A stretch of DNA of 64,000 nucleotides from Chryseobacterium sp. Tr-659 (lineage in GTDB: Bacteria > Bacteroidota > Bacteroidia > Flavobacteriales > Weeksellaceae), in assembly GCF_011752975.1 (NCBI RefSeq), contig NZ_VWWP01000002.1, positions 676,784 to 740,783 on the forward strand, in the 5' to 3' direction. The position numbers and the translations under genes were made by a program. The notes under the pieces were generated by a model. That model searched no databases, was not told where the DNA came from, and was given only the letters and a program-made list of their open reading frames with translations. Shown here piece by piece: positions 34,529 through 43,959 of the stretch (positions within the stretch are counted from its first letter, which is position 1; each line of letters opens with the position of its first letter).

Positions 34529-35245
34529 ATGAAGAAGTTATTTTTAGGGTTGGCATTAACTGCCGGTACATTAGCTTTCGCACAGGAAACAAAAACTGAA
34601 GAAACAAAACCAGTAAGCGTGTCACCTCTTAAAAAAGATGTTCAACCCGTTAGATTCGGGATTAAAGCAGGGGGAAACTCGGCATATTTCAGTAAGCAGG
34701 AATTTGGTATGAACAGCCAAAAACTTGGTTTCCACGCAGGGGTATTCGTTAACATTCCAATTTCTAAGCAATTCAGTTTTCAACCGGAAGTATTGTACAA
34801 CCAAATGGGGGCAAGAGATGTCATCTCTTCACTAGAAACAGACAACGGAACTACAAACGTAAAGACCAAATTACAGGATAAAGTAACGATGAATTATATT
34901 TCAGTTCCTTTAATGGTTCAAATGAGACCTATAGATAAGTTTTATATTGAAGCAGGACCTGAATTCAGTTATTTCATCAACGGTAAAAATAAAGGAGAAG
35001 CTACTGTAGCAAGTACTACAGCTGGTGTAACTACAACCACTACACAGTCTCACTCGGAAGATATTAACAAAGATCAGATCAATAAGTTCAACTTCGGTTT
35101 AGGCCTTGGGTTGGGATATGATATTACCAACAATATCGGAATCAGTGCAAGATATGTAAACAGTCTTACAAAGATTGATAAAAGCAGACCGGCAGCTGAA
35201 AATAACAACAGAGTATTTCAGTTAGGTCTGAACTATAAATTTTAA
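34529..35245 (+). CDS. Outer-membrane beta-barrel protein, porin paralog 6
   Basis: 238 residues from ATG 34529 (MKKLFLGLALTAGTLAFAQ signal peptide); the open frame reaches back to 34448, but the added residues overlap the promoter and precede the signal peptide, so the later start is used. Strands include VRFGIKAGGNSAYFS, GVFVNIPISKQFSFQPEVLYNQMG, FYIEAGPEFSYFINGK and C-terminal VFQLGLNYKF. A threonine-rich loop (STTAGVTTTTTQSHS) is distinctive. Confidence 0.87.
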   Translation: MKKLFLGLALTAGTLAFAQETKTEETKPVSVSPLKKDVQPVRFGIKAGGNSAYFSKQEFGMNSQKLGFHAGVFVNIPISKQFSFQPEVLYNQMGARDVISSLETDNGTTNVKTKLQDKVTMNYISVPLMVQMRPIDKFYIEAGPEFSYFINGKNKGEATVASTTAGVTTTTTQSHSEDINKDQINKFNFGLGLGLGYDITNNIGISARYVNSLTKIDKSRPAAENNNRVFQLGLNYKF

Positions 35246-35293
35246 TTAACCAGAACCAATTTTTAACCCCAAGTGCAGTTTTCTGCACGCATA

Positions 35294-35324
35294 AAATAGC
35301 CGGAAGAAATTCTTCCGGCTATTT
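35294..35324. terminator. Terminator between porin gene 6 and GDPD gene
   Basis: AAATAGCCGGAAGAA (35294-35308) pairs with 35310-35324. It serves the plus-strand porin and possibly the convergent phosphodiesterase. Confidence 0.88.
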
Positions 35325-35352
35325 ATATTGTATGGATATAATAGGATAGCAA

Positions 35353-36300
35353 TTATTCAAATATTCTAGGATCATCACTGATTACTCCATCAATTCCCAT
35401 TTCTTTTAATTCGCTTAGTCTTTCTTTGGTGTTCACTGTCCACGGGATTACTTTCATGCCTAATGCATGGCATTCTTTTATGAGCTGCGACGTTACAAGG
35501 GTATGATCCGGGCTGTAAATGGTGGGTGTAAAACTAAGAAATTTCATATCTCCTGCTACTCCATTCAAATGGTTAGGATACATTTTGAATTTTTCCAAAG
35601 AAATATCTTTAAAATATGTCCGTTGTTGTGCAAGCTTCTTGTCGTCAACTTTTTCCACCAGAAAAGCGGTCATTATTTTAGGATATTTTTTATGAATGAT
35701 TTCCAGAGTTCTCGGATCAAACGACTGAATAATTACGCGGTCCTGAATTCCTTTTTCCATAATGATTTTCATCATCAGGTCTACAAACTCTTTGGGTTCC
35801 GGATGAAATATATGATCAGAAAAAGGACGTGTTTTGGTCTCTATATTATAAAACGGTAAAGGTCTTTTCAATTCCCGGGAATACGCCTCGCATGCATCTA
35901 TTACGTCTGAGAAAAGAGGTTTCTGAGCTCTCATCTTCTTCTGATCAGGATAATTGGTGAGCTTTTTTAAGCCTACATCAAATGTTTGAATCTTTGTGTA
36001 AGGCATATCATAAATTTTATAATAAAATCCGGAATCTCTCGGAATATAAGTTCCGTCTGGTTTTGTGACCAATTCCGGGGAAAGAAAGGCATCATGGGAA
36101 AGAATAACCTTTTTGTCTTTCGTGACAGCCAAATCCATCTCCAGTGTTGTAATGTTCATTTCTAACGCATTCTTCATCGCCGGGATAGTATTCTCGGGAT
36201 ACAAAGATTTTCCACCCCGATGCGCCTGCTTATCAAAAGACTGAGCCGTATAAAGTTGGGTAAATGCCAGAAACAGGCCGGTAAAAAGCACATTTTCCAT
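35353..36300 (-). CDS. Exported glycerophosphodiester phosphodiesterase
   Basis: Hydrolyses glycerophosphodiesters to glycerol-3-phosphate and alcohol. Seen: 315 residues; N-terminal signal-like segment (VLFTGLFLAFTQLYTAQS); GDPD hallmark QAHRGGKSLYPENTIPA with catalytic His and Glu; LEMDLAVTKDKKVILSHDAF supplies the metal Glu/Asp and the second His; C-terminal VIPWTVNTKERL and MGIDGVISDDP. A periplasmic location fits phospholipid head-group recycling. Short monocistronic unit. Confidence 0.9.
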   Translation of the reverse strand: MENVLFTGLFLAFTQLYTAQSFDKQAHRGGKSLYPENTIPAMKNALEMNITTLEMDLAVTKDKKVILSHDAFLSPELVTKPDGTYIPRDSGFYYKIYDMPYTKIQTFDVGLKKLTNYPDQKKMRAQKPLFSDVIDACEAYSRELKRPLPFYNIETKTRPFSDHIFHPEPKEFVDLMMKIIMEKGIQDRVIIQSFDPRTLEIIHKKYPKIMTAFLVEKVDDKKLAQQRTYFKDISLEKFKMYPNHLNGVAGDMKFLSFTPTIYSPDHTLVTSQLIKECHALGMKVIPWTVNTKERLSELKEMGIDGVISDDPRIFE

Positions 36301-36382
36301 TCTTCAAATTTTAATCCTATAAAATTAAAATTTGCATTTATACCGTATACTAAAGGAATATTAAGCTTTTGCTACATTTATA

Positions 36383-36413
36383 TAAAAAAGAACCGAGCTA
36401 TGCACCCGGTTCT
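36383..36413 (-). terminator. Terminator of purF
   Basis: AGAACCG (36389-36395) pairs with CGGTTCT (36407-36413). On the minus strand a T run follows (A's at 36384-36389). It lies downstream of the purF stop at 36440. Confidence 0.8.
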
Positions 36414-36439
36414 GTATGTTTATTATTCCAATAAAGAGA

Positions 36440-37939
36440 TTAATTGAATAAATCCACCTCCTCTCCTTTTCCTACCGGATATTCCTCGGTAAAGCATCCA
36501 AAGCAATGATTGGAAGATCCTAAAATATCTTTCAGATTATCGATGCTTAAAAACTCTAAAGAATCTACTCCCAGATAATTTTTAAGCTCTTCTGTTGACA
36601 TGTTTGCCGAAATAAGATCATCTTTTGACGGAGTATCAATTCCTAAATAACATGGAGCAATAATTGGCGGGGAAACACTTCTGAAGTGGATCTCTTTTAC
36701 TCCTGCATCTTTTAAGATCTTAACAAGCCTTTTAGATGTGGTTCCACGAACGATAGAGTCATCAATAATTACAACCTTCTTATCCTTCATTTCGGAAATG
36801 ATCGGGTTCAGTTTAAGGTTCACTACCCTTTCTCTCATTTCCTGAGTCGGAACAATGAAACTTCTTCCAATATATCTGTTTTTGATCAATACAGGGCGGA
36901 AAGGTATTCCTGAAGCTTTTGAAAAACCAATAGCAGCAGGAACTCCGGAATCCGGAACTCCGATAACCAAATCAGCTTCTACAGGAGCCTGTTCCCAGAT
37001 TTTCTCTCCGGATTTCTCTCTGATTTCATAAACGTTGATGTTTTCTAGCGTAGAGTCAGGTCTGGCAAAATAGATGTATTCAAAAGAACAAATCCTTTGT
37101 TTTCCCTTCGCTTCATCCATCATATAAGAATGAAGTTTACCAGGTTCGTTTTCATTGGTATAAATGATTTCCCCAGGAAGAATATCACGTACATACTGAG
37201 CCCCTACCGCATCTAATGCTACAGATTCTGAAGCTACTACGTAAGATTTTTCATCAATAGCTCCTAACACCAATGGACGAATTCCGTTGAAATCTCTGAA
37301 TGCAAAGAATTTATTTCTAGTCATTCCTACTACGGAATACGCTCCTTCAATCTTTTCCATTGTTGCTTTAATCGCTCCACGAAGTCCAAGATCAAGATTT
37401 TTTTGGATCAGTCTTAAGATGACTTCAGAATCGGAAGTTGCTCTGAAAACAACACCTTCAGCTTCTAATTCTGCCTTTAATTCCTTTGCATTGGTAAGGT
37501 TACCGTTGTGAGCAATGGAAAGTATAATCTGGTCATATTCGTTTTTAGCGAAAAATGGCTGGAAGTTATATTTCTTTTTATCTCCTGCAGTGGTATAACG
37601 AGTATGCCCTATTGCAGAATTTCCCATAAAAGTTTCAGGTTTCTGAATATCTTTATAAACGTCCAAAACCAAACCTTCATCTTTCATATTGGTAATTCTT
37701 CCGTCTTTCAACACGGAAATACCACAAGCCTCCTGGCCTCTGTGCTGTAAAGCAAAAAGCCCGAATTGTGAAAGAGAGAATGTATCCAGATCATTATCCG
37801 AATACAACCCGAAGATCCCACATTCCTCATTGGGAGCATCTAATCTTTCCTCTTCCTGAGTTCTGAAAAGATTTCTCCCATAAATCTGGTTTTCAAACTG
37901 TTTTAAATATTCACTTTTATGAATGTCTAAACTTTTCAT
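36440..37939 (-). CDS. purF: Amidophosphoribosyltransferase
   Basis: First committed step of purine synthesis, PRPP + glutamine to phosphoribosylamine. Seen: 499 residues; an N-terminal propeptide of about 39 residues precedes the catalytic Cys40 (APNEECGIFGLYS), typical of enzymes that expose Cys1 by cleavage; class II glutaminase domain about 40-280; phosphoribosyltransferase domain with the PRPP loop VVIIDDSIVRGTTSKR. C-terminal Cys (SSNHCFGCF, plus Cys in FRSVSPPIIAPCYLG) suggests the FeS-cluster type. Downstream of purC on the same strand. Confidence 0.95.
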   Translation of the reverse strand: MKSLDIHKSEYLKQFENQIYGRNLFRTQEEERLDAPNEECGIFGLYSDNDLDTFSLSQFGLFALQHRGQEACGISVLKDGRITNMKDEGLVLDVYKDIQKPETFMGNSAIGHTRYTTAGDKKKYNFQPFFAKNEYDQIILSIAHNGNLTNAKELKAELEAEGVVFRATSDSEVILRLIQKNLDLGLRGAIKATMEKIEGAYSVVGMTRNKFFAFRDFNGIRPLVLGAIDEKSYVVASESVALDAVGAQYVRDILPGEIIYTNENEPGKLHSYMMDEAKGKQRICSFEYIYFARPDSTLENINVYEIREKSGEKIWEQAPVEADLVIGVPDSGVPAAIGFSKASGIPFRPVLIKNRYIGRSFIVPTQEMRERVVNLKLNPIISEMKDKKVVIIDDSIVRGTTSKRLVKILKDAGVKEIHFRSVSPPIIAPCYLGIDTPSKDDLISANMSTEELKNYLGVDSLEFLSIDNLKDILGSSNHCFGCFTEEYPVGKGEEVDLFN

Positions 37940-37957
37940 TTTTTCTAATTGTAGATC

Positions 37958-38075
37958 TTAGAAGTCAGATTTCAGATTTCAGACTAAAAACTAACTTCAA
38001 ATTTTAATTTTGTTTTAAACTAACAAAGTATTTTTTGGTGCTAATATCTGACATCTGATATCTAGCATCTGAAAT
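37958..38075. repeat. AGATTTCAGA-type repeats between purC and purF
   Basis: The 137-base gap contains repeated TCAGATTTCAGATTTCAGA at about 37964-37983 and an opposed run (ATCTGACATCTGATATCTAG) at about 38045-38064. The two runs can pair with each other. Such reiterated CAGATATCAGA sequences look like dispersed intergenic repeats; copy number is unknown. Confidence 0.5.
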
Positions 38076-38076
38076 C

Positions 38077-38799
38077 TTATTTTCCAAGAAAACTTTTAAG
38101 ACGATTGTAGATCTCTACATATGCTTCCGTTACTTCTCCCAGGTCTCTTCTGAATCTGTCTTTATCAAGCTTCTTCATTGTATCTTTATCCCAAAGTCTG
38201 CATGTATCAGGAGAAATTTCGTCTGCTAAGATGATCTCGCCATCTGAAGTTTTTCCTAATTCAATTTTGAAATCTACCAGGATGATGTTGATCTTGTCAA
38301 ACAGCTCTATAAGGATTTCATTGATATCCGAAGATAGTTCATACATTTCGTCAAGTTCCTCATAAGTAGCTGCTCCTAAGAAAACTGCATGGTGATCATT
38401 GATAAGCGGATCTCCCAATTCATCTTTTTTGTAGCAGATATCAAAGATGGTTACCGGAGATTTAATTCCTTCTTCCACTCCTAATCTTTGTGCCATACTT
38501 CCTGCAGAGTAGTTTCTTACTACCATTTCCAAAGGAATGATGGATACTTTTCTTACCAGCTGCTCTCTTTCGTCTAATTTTTGGATGAAATGAGTTTTAA
38601 TCCCTTTTTCATTTAAGTATTCAAAAATAAGGGTTGTAATAGCGTTGTTCATTTCCCCTTTAAGGTCTACCTGACCTCTTTTTTGAGCGTTAAATGCTGT
38701 AGCATCGTCTTTGAAACGTACTACTACTTCATCAGGATTATCGGTAGCAAATACCTGTTTTGCTTTCCCCTCGTACAACATTTCTTTCTTTTGACTCAT
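38077..38799 (-). CDS. purC: Phosphoribosylaminoimidazole-succinocarboxamide synthase
   Basis: SAICAR synthetase of purine synthesis, ATP-dependent addition of aspartate to CAIR. Seen: 240 residues; [12 protein letters not shown] at the N-terminus, [50 protein letters not shown] and the C-terminal signature [17 protein letters not shown]. Canonical length. It lies upstream of purF on the same strand with a repeat-containing spacer. Confidence 0.96.
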   Translation of the reverse strand: MSQKKEMLYEGKAKQVFATDNPDEVVVRFKDDATAFNAQKRGQVDLKGEMNNAITTLIFEYLNEKGIKTHFIQKLDEREQLVRKVSIIPLEMVVRNYSAGSMAQRLGVEEGIKSPVTIFDICYKKDELGDPLINDHHAVFLGAATYEELDEMYELSSDINEILIELFDKINIILVDFKIELGKTSDGEIILADEISPDTCRLWDKDTMKKLDKDRFRRDLGEVTEAYVEIYNRLKSFLGK

Positions 38800-38836
38800 A
38801 ATTTTTACTTTCTAAATTGTAGTTAGATTTATTGAT

Positions 38837-39532
38837 TTATTTTATTATTATTCCTGTTAAGACAGCCAGCCCAAAACTCAGCAGTGTACCAATTAATACA
38901 TATTCTGTGAGTTTTCTCTGTTTTGCCTGTGCAAGGTCACTGAATCTGAAAACAGATTTGGCAGCAACCATGAAACCTACGCCTTCCCAGTGATTCACCA
39001 TGATAAAAGTGAAAACCAGCAGACGTTCTAAAATTCCGATATATTTTCCGGCACTTGTTAAAGATTCGGTTTGAATTGAGTTGGGGCCATCCGGAGCAGG
39101 AGTCCATGATGACAATAAGATTTTGATAAAAATGGAAGCAGGTGCTGTAAGAAACAATGCAGCCATCATTATTTTTAAAAAGTACTGATCCTGTAAAAAT
39201 TCAAAACTGAATTCCTGGAAATAAAAAGAAATTCCTGCAATAACCAAAACATGAAGCAGCTGGTCAATAAAAAACCATCTTTTCTTCGTTTTTACCGTTT
39301 GAAAAGTAAGTTTTGCTGCATCAATGATAAAATGAGTGATTCCCACCAGAACAGCAACCCACCATAACTGTAAATCCCAAAGAAAAATAAGACTTAAAGC
39401 GATGTGAATCAGAATATGAAGGTATAAAAATTTACTTTTCAGTTTATAGTTCTCCTTATCAGCAACCCATGAATTTGGCTGAAGTATAAAATCTCCGAGT
39501 AGATGTGCCAATATGAGTTTGATGAAAATCAT
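38837..39532 (-). CDS. DUF3307 membrane protein
   Basis: 231 residues, about six membrane helices; family hallmark LAHLLGDFILQPNSWVADKE at the N-terminus and THFIIDAAKLTF further in. Function unknown. The start is 2 bases before the SatD gene stop, indicating coexpression; SatD and DUF3307 genes are often paired. Confidence 0.88.
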   Translation of the reverse strand: MIFIKLILAHLLGDFILQPNSWVADKENYKLKSKFLYLHILIHIALSLIFLWDLQLWWVAVLVGITHFIIDAAKLTFQTVKTKKRWFFIDQLLHVLVIAGISFYFQEFSFEFLQDQYFLKIMMAALFLTAPASIFIKILLSSWTPAPDGPNSIQTESLTSAGKYIGILERLLVFTFIMVNHWEGVGFMVAAKSVFRFSDLAQAKQRKLTEYVLIGTLLSFGLAVLTGIIIK

Positions 39533-39534
39533 GC

Positions 39535-40140
39535 CTATAGTTCTGAGATTTTCTTTCTGAAATACTGATTGGTTTCCACGATGAGCTCATAGTTGGCTCG
39601 TTTCAGTCTCTGGCTTACAGAAGACTGTGATATAGCAAATCTCTTGGCAAGATCTTCCTGGGTGATATCCTGGTTCATGATCATCTCATGAATGATTTCG
39701 GCAGTCGCCATAGTCCAGTTGTCAAAATCTTTGGAAGACCATTTCAGCAGAATGTTAAGATCTCTGTCAACGGGGTCACTGGATGTTTTTATAGCAACCG
39801 TATGTCCGTCATTTTTAAGGTCGTTCAGTAATCTGCCGGAATGTACGTATGCGGTGCCGTTGGATTCGGTAATCTTTTCGGAAGAAAAACTTTCTTCACC
39901 TATACCTATGGCCATTCTTACGTCCAGATTTTCCTGGCTTTTAATAAGAGATTTAATGGCTAGAAAGTGCCAGAAAACAGAATCAATACTACATTTGAAC
40001 TGAAATTCATCTCCTCTGTAGATTTCCCATGTGTGAGGAGCGCTTCCCCATGTTTCGAGAAGATTTTTAAGCTTGGTGATCCAAACTTCAGTGTCCGCAT
40101 GCTGTGAATTTATAATATCACCGGTAATGACCGCTATCAT
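39535..40140 (-). CDS. SatD family protein with C-terminal HTH
   Basis: 201 residues; N-terminal AVITGDIINSQHAD is the SatD hallmark, and the C-terminal region (ITQEDLAKRFAISQSSVSQRLKRANYEL) is a clear HTH, so it is probably a regulator. It pairs with the downstream DUF3307 membrane protein. The literature ties SatD to the acid response in streptococci, but the role here is unknown. No other regulator gene is adjacent. Confidence 0.87.
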   Translation of the reverse strand: MIAVITGDIINSQHADTEVWITKLKNLLETWGSAPHTWEIYRGDEFQFKCSIDSVFWHFLAIKSLIKSQENLDVRMAIGIGEESFSSEKITESNGTAYVHSGRLLNDLKNDGHTVAIKTSSDPVDRDLNILLKWSSKDFDNWTMATAEIIHEMIMNQDITQEDLAKRFAISQSSVSQRLKRANYELIVETNQYFRKKISEL

Positions 40141-40359
40141 ACTGCAAATATAAGCATAAATACTTATAAATAAAAAATATAAGCGAAAACACTTATAGAT
40201 ATTGATTATTAGTGAATCTGCTTATATCGATGATACAGTAAATATAAGGGTTTTAATGCTTTAGGCAAAATCGTAAAATTGCAAAAAGATAAAATAATGT
40301 GATTATTTTTTACAGTGCTTGAATATTAACTCTACTTTTTTATTCTTTTTGATAAGAAG

Positions 40360-40446
40360 CTATTCCTGTTATCCGCTCATACTCCTCGCTCCCAGGCTGT
40401 CATCCTGAACATGCTGTGGGGTAACCGCTTCTACCAGGGCTATTTT
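40360..40446. repeat. Possible intergenic repeat upstream of the long palindrome
   Basis: The 352-base gap at 40,141-40,493 holds no gene I can support. This part contains segments GTTATCCGCTCATACTCCTC and GTAACCGCTTCTACCAGGGC that read as imperfect versions of one another around TATCCGCT/TAACCGCT. It is more GC-rich than its surroundings and resembles dispersed intergenic repeats; this is pattern recognition, not a search result. Confidence 0.35.
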
Positions 40447-40447
40447 T

Positions 40448-40482
40448 TAATCTTGACAGGTTTTCAAAACCTGTCAAGATTA
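40448..40482. repeat. 35-base perfect palindrome
   Basis: 17-base arms around a single C at 40465, with core CTTGACAGGTTTT / AAAACCTGTCAAG. It lies 12 bases downstream of the minus-strand endonuclease stop. It could terminate that gene, but its perfection and length suggest a palindromic dispersed element. The loop is too small for a typical terminator. Confidence 0.75.
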
Positions 40483-40493
40483 TTAGCTATAAT

Positions 40494-42404
40494 TTACTTT
40501 TTAATAAACTGCTGTACTTTTTCGTCTAGCTTAAGGATATAAATACCTGTTGTAAGTCCCTGTACAGAAATATTCTTTTTATTTCGGAACGGATCTTTCT
40601 CAGTATAAATCACTTTTCCTGAAAGGTCTATGATTTGAGCTGTCTGTACCTTTTCCGTTTCTCCGCTTACATAAAGATTCTCGTAAGCCGGATTCGGATA
40701 AATCTTAAATTCTTTATTAGAAGCAATCACCTCTGAAGTAGACAATGTTCCCAGATTCTGGCAGTAATTGGATGGATAAGAATCCCATTCATTGATATCA
40801 AATGTATCAGCAGGCTTATTGATTGTACCTTTTCTGTATAAAGATACATTTCCGTTATTATTGATCGTATATTTTACTCCAATTGCATCTACAGTAACCG
40901 TTTTATTATAAGCAAGCTCTACATAATTTCCTCCAGAGAACAACATAGGATCGGAAGCCGTTACAAATTTTGCCTGAGCAGGAGTATAACATGACAATGT
41001 AGATTTTGGATTCAAAATAACAAAGGTTTCATTATTTCCTACCTTACCTTCCAGCTCATAAGTATCTCCGCTATAAATAGCTCCCGAGGTATTATTTTTA
41101 AACTGAATATTAATCCTGTAATTATTTAGATTAACTTCATGTCCTGTTTTGTTAACAATTTCCAATGCATTATTCTTAATGGTATTGTTATTCGTTCCTG
41201 ATATATACTTTGTGATCATAAGATCAGGTGCATAAGAATCTGAAGCAATAGTTGCAGTTGTAACCATATTACTGAAAGGAGATTCAAGGTATGCTTTATC
41301 AAAAGCTTTCACTGTAAAAGTATACGTTGTTGACGGATTCAGGTGGTCTATACTTATAGATGTTCCTTTGGTAAAAGCAACAGGTGTTGTTGATCCGTTC
41401 ATATAGATTCTATATCCCAGCACATCCGTATCCGGGGAAGCGGTCCAGTTCAGATTAACAAAATAGGCATTTTGTTGTGTTGAAACTAGTGATCCCGGAG
41501 CTGCAGGGGCAATATTGTCCGGAGTTTCAGACCAGATCATATCAACCCATTCAGGATGATCAATAAATGGATTTCTGTTTTTCTGAAGATTATATATCGT
41601 ATTATTTCTATCAATTTCCCTTTGAGAAACAGGATCTGCGGCGCTCCACTGCTTCAGCATGGCAACATACGGAAGGTCAATCGCTCTTTCTTCTGTTCCA
41701 TCCAACGGGCATTGATCTGTTGCAGGCGTTATGTTAGCTGACGCACTGTAAGCAGTATTGAATGAACCTAGCTTTCCTTCATATCTCACCGCAAAATATA
41801 ATAATGTTCTTGCGATGTCTCCTTTAAATTCATTAATGGGCTCGTAAACTCTTCCTGTATAAGGGTAGTTAGGAATTGCCGCATTGGATATTCTCGACGT
41901 ATTGGTAAAGATATAATGATTTGTATTATTTCCTATTCCATAAGGATAATTACTTCTCCTCTGATTAATAAAGGCATCAACAGGAATAATAAAATTAAGA
42001 TCTGAATACATTGGATAATCACTGATGGAAGAACTTGTACTAAATGTACTTTGTGGCATCATATGCTCTCGATTGTATCCCAAACCTTCAGCACCAGCCC
42101 CTGCTATAAGCTGATCTGCTGTATACTCATAAGCATCCGGCCCTGATGGGATTTCCGAATATATATCCAGCAGATATTGAGTATTTGTAGCATCATGATC
42201 ATAATATTTGTCAAGATCAGTTTGGCCATACAATACTTTAAGATCATCATAATGCCAGTTAATCATTTTTTCCGAAATAATATCGTGCAGTTTCGACTTC
42301 AGGGCATAGCCCGTCAATCCAGCTGTTCCATCATAATATCCGGCAGGAGCCTGCGCAGCAATATAAGAGGAAATCAAAATAATAGGAAGTAGAATTTTTT
42401 TCAT
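40494..42404 (-). CDS. Secreted endonuclease I-type nuclease with T9SS sorting domain
   Basis: Extracellular nuclease exported through the type IX secretion system. Seen: 636 residues; signal peptide ending ISSYIAAQAP; EndA/NucM-like catalytic core with NREHMMPQS (catalytic His) and SDLNFIIPVDAFINQRRSNYPYG, about residues 85-270; a fibronectin type III domain about 300-390; a lamin-tail-like beta domain about 390-540; C-terminal type A sorting domain starting FKIYPNPAYENLYVSG and ending QQFIKK. DNA/RNA scavenging is the likely role. Confidence 0.92.
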   Translation of the reverse strand: MKKILLPIILISSYIAAQAPAGYYDGTAGLTGYALKSKLHDIISEKMINWHYDDLKVLYGQTDLDKYYDHDATNTQYLLDIYSEIPSGPDAYEYTADQLIAGAGAEGLGYNREHMMPQSTFSTSSSISDYPMYSDLNFIIPVDAFINQRRSNYPYGIGNNTNHYIFTNTSRISNAAIPNYPYTGRVYEPINEFKGDIARTLLYFAVRYEGKLGSFNTAYSASANITPATDQCPLDGTEERAIDLPYVAMLKQWSAADPVSQREIDRNNTIYNLQKNRNPFIDHPEWVDMIWSETPDNIAPAAPGSLVSTQQNAYFVNLNWTASPDTDVLGYRIYMNGSTTPVAFTKGTSISIDHLNPSTTYTFTVKAFDKAYLESPFSNMVTTATIASDSYAPDLMITKYISGTNNNTIKNNALEIVNKTGHEVNLNNYRINIQFKNNTSGAIYSGDTYELEGKVGNNETFVILNPKSTLSCYTPAQAKFVTASDPMLFSGGNYVELAYNKTVTVDAIGVKYTINNNGNVSLYRKGTINKPADTFDINEWDSYPSNYCQNLGTLSTSEVIASNKEFKIYPNPAYENLYVSGETEKVQTAQIIDLSGKVIYTEKDPFRNKKNISVQGLTTGIYILKLDEKVQQFIKK

Positions 42405-42569
42405 GCCATAAAAATTGGGCGACTAAAATAGTAAAATAAAAAATGTAAAAACCTGAAAATTTTATTAATAAAACATTAAATCTCAAAATATTAAAATTTG
42501 AAATTATACATTTTAATTCTTGAAATATTATGAATGCAATAATTTTTTTTAGCATTCCGCCAATTTGGT

Positions 42570-42577
42570 TATCTTTG
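42570..42577 (+). promoter_or_regulatory. -7 element of the acyl-CoA dehydrogenase gene
   Basis: TATCTTTG fits TAnnTTTG exactly, 18 bases before the ATG at 42596. This supports the later start over the frame opening at 42530. Confidence 0.6.
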
Positions 42578-42595
42578 GGAACTAACTATTATTAT

Positions 42596-43735
42596 ATGAA
42601 TACAGAGACTATTGACAACATCAAAATGATAGCGGAAACGGCTAGAGAATTTGCAGAGAAGAATATCAGACCGAATATTATGGAATGGGATGAAAGCCAA
42701 ACTTTCCCGAAGGACTTATTCCACCAGCTGGGTGAGATGGGTTTTATGGGAATTGTAGTTCCTGAACAATATGGAGGTTCCGGTTTAGGTTATCATGAAT
42801 ATGTTACGATTCTGGATGAAATCTCTCAGGTTGACCCATCAATCGGTCTTTCTGTAGCAGCACATAACTCACTTTGTACCAATCACATTTATGAATTCGG
42901 TAACGAAGAGCAAAGACATAAATGGCTTCCACAACTGGCTTCAGGAAAAGTAATTGGAGCTTGGGGACTTACGGAACACAATACAGGTTCGGATTCAGGA
43001 GGAATGTCTACTACAGCTGTAAAAGATGGTGATGAATGGATTATCAACGGTGCTAAAAATTTCATTACCCACGCTATTTCAGGAGATATTGCTGTTGTAA
43101 TGACCAGAACGGGTGAAAAAGGAGCTAAAAACAATTCTACAGCTTTCGTTTTAGAAAAAGGAATGCCGGGCTTCACATCCGGAAAAAAAGAAAATAAGTT
43201 AGGAATGCGTGCTTCCGAAACTGCAGAATTAATTTTTGACAATGTTCGAGTACCGGATTCTCACCGTTTAGGAGAAGTTGGAGAAGGTTTCAAACAGGCT
43301 ATGAAAGTTTTGGATGGCGGTAGAATTTCCATCGCAGCTTTAAGTTTAGGAACTGCAAGAGGAGCTTATAAAGCGGCCTTAAAATATGCAAAAGAAAGAC
43401 ATCAGTTCGGAAAATCAATCTCTGAATTCCAGGCAATCAACTTTATGCTGGCAGACATGGCCACGGAAATTGATGCGGCCGAACTTCTTATTCAAAGAGC
43501 TGCCACTCTGAAAAATGCAAAACAGAAAATGACAAAAGAAGGAGCTATGGCCAAGCTATATGCTTCTGAAGCTTGTGTGAGAATTTCTAACAATGCGGTT
43601 CAGATTTTCGGTGGTTATGGATATACAAAAGACTTCCCGGCTGAAAAATTCTACAGAGATTCCAAGCTTTGTACAATTGGTGAGGGAACTTCTGAGATCC
43701 AGAGACTGGTAATCGGAAGAGATATTACAAAATAA
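42596..43735 (+). CDS. Acyl-CoA dehydrogenase
   Basis: FAD enzyme for the first step of beta-oxidation or branched-chain acyl-CoA breakdown. Seen: 379 residues from ATG 42596 (the 42530 frame would cover the promoter); WGLTEHNTGSDSGGMSTTA (FAD/acyl site), ERHQFGKSISEFQAI, and the C-terminal FGGYGYTKDFPAEKFYRDSKLCTIGEGTSEIQ with the catalytic glutamate in GEGTSE. Standard length. Substrate chain type cannot be assigned. Confidence 0.94.
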   Translation: MNTETIDNIKMIAETAREFAEKNIRPNIMEWDESQTFPKDLFHQLGEMGFMGIVVPEQYGGSGLGYHEYVTILDEISQVDPSIGLSVAAHNSLCTNHIYEFGNEEQRHKWLPQLASGKVIGAWGLTEHNTGSDSGGMSTTAVKDGDEWIINGAKNFITHAISGDIAVVMTRTGEKGAKNNSTAFVLEKGMPGFTSGKKENKLGMRASETAELIFDNVRVPDSHRLGEVGEGFKQAMKVLDGGRISIAALSLGTARGAYKAALKYAKERHQFGKSISEFQAINFMLADMATEIDAAELLIQRAATLKNAKQKMTKEGAMAKLYASEACVRISNNAVQIFGGYGYTKDFPAEKFYRDSKLCTIGEGTSEIQRLVIGRDITK

Positions 43736-43924
43736 CCCGAAAAAACCTATACAAATGATTAAACAGGCAAGAAGTTACCTCAATAATCATTTATAGTATT
43801 ATAGTATCACAGAGGTGAGCTGGTGGTCTATTTAAGATCAACAGGGAATAAAATTCCGGGGCTCTACGGACCTTCCACTGATGATAAAGTGTAATTGAAA
43901 GATTATAAAATTCACTACATAAAG
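43736..43924 (+). other. Intergenic stretch with a possible gene remnant
   Basis: No complete gene. A short plus-strand frame at about 43806-43895 reads HRGELVVYLRSTGNKIPGL... and ends TDDKV before a stop; it lacks a start and could be the tail of a decayed gene or chance. A strong terminator follows at 43925. Confidence 0.3.
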
Positions 43925-43959
43925 AATGACATACACACATCTGTATGTCATTTTTCTTT
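43925..43959 (+). terminator. Strong terminator
   Basis: An 11-base perfect stem (AATGACATACA at 43925-43935 / TGTATGTCATT at 43942-43952) with a 6-base loop, followed by a T-rich run. It lies 190 bases after the acyl-CoA dehydrogenase, farther than usual. Confidence 0.88.

Noticed and set aside
39692..40003. 103-codon open frame antisense to the SatD gene
   Set aside because: Shadow of a well-supported gene; no independent signal.
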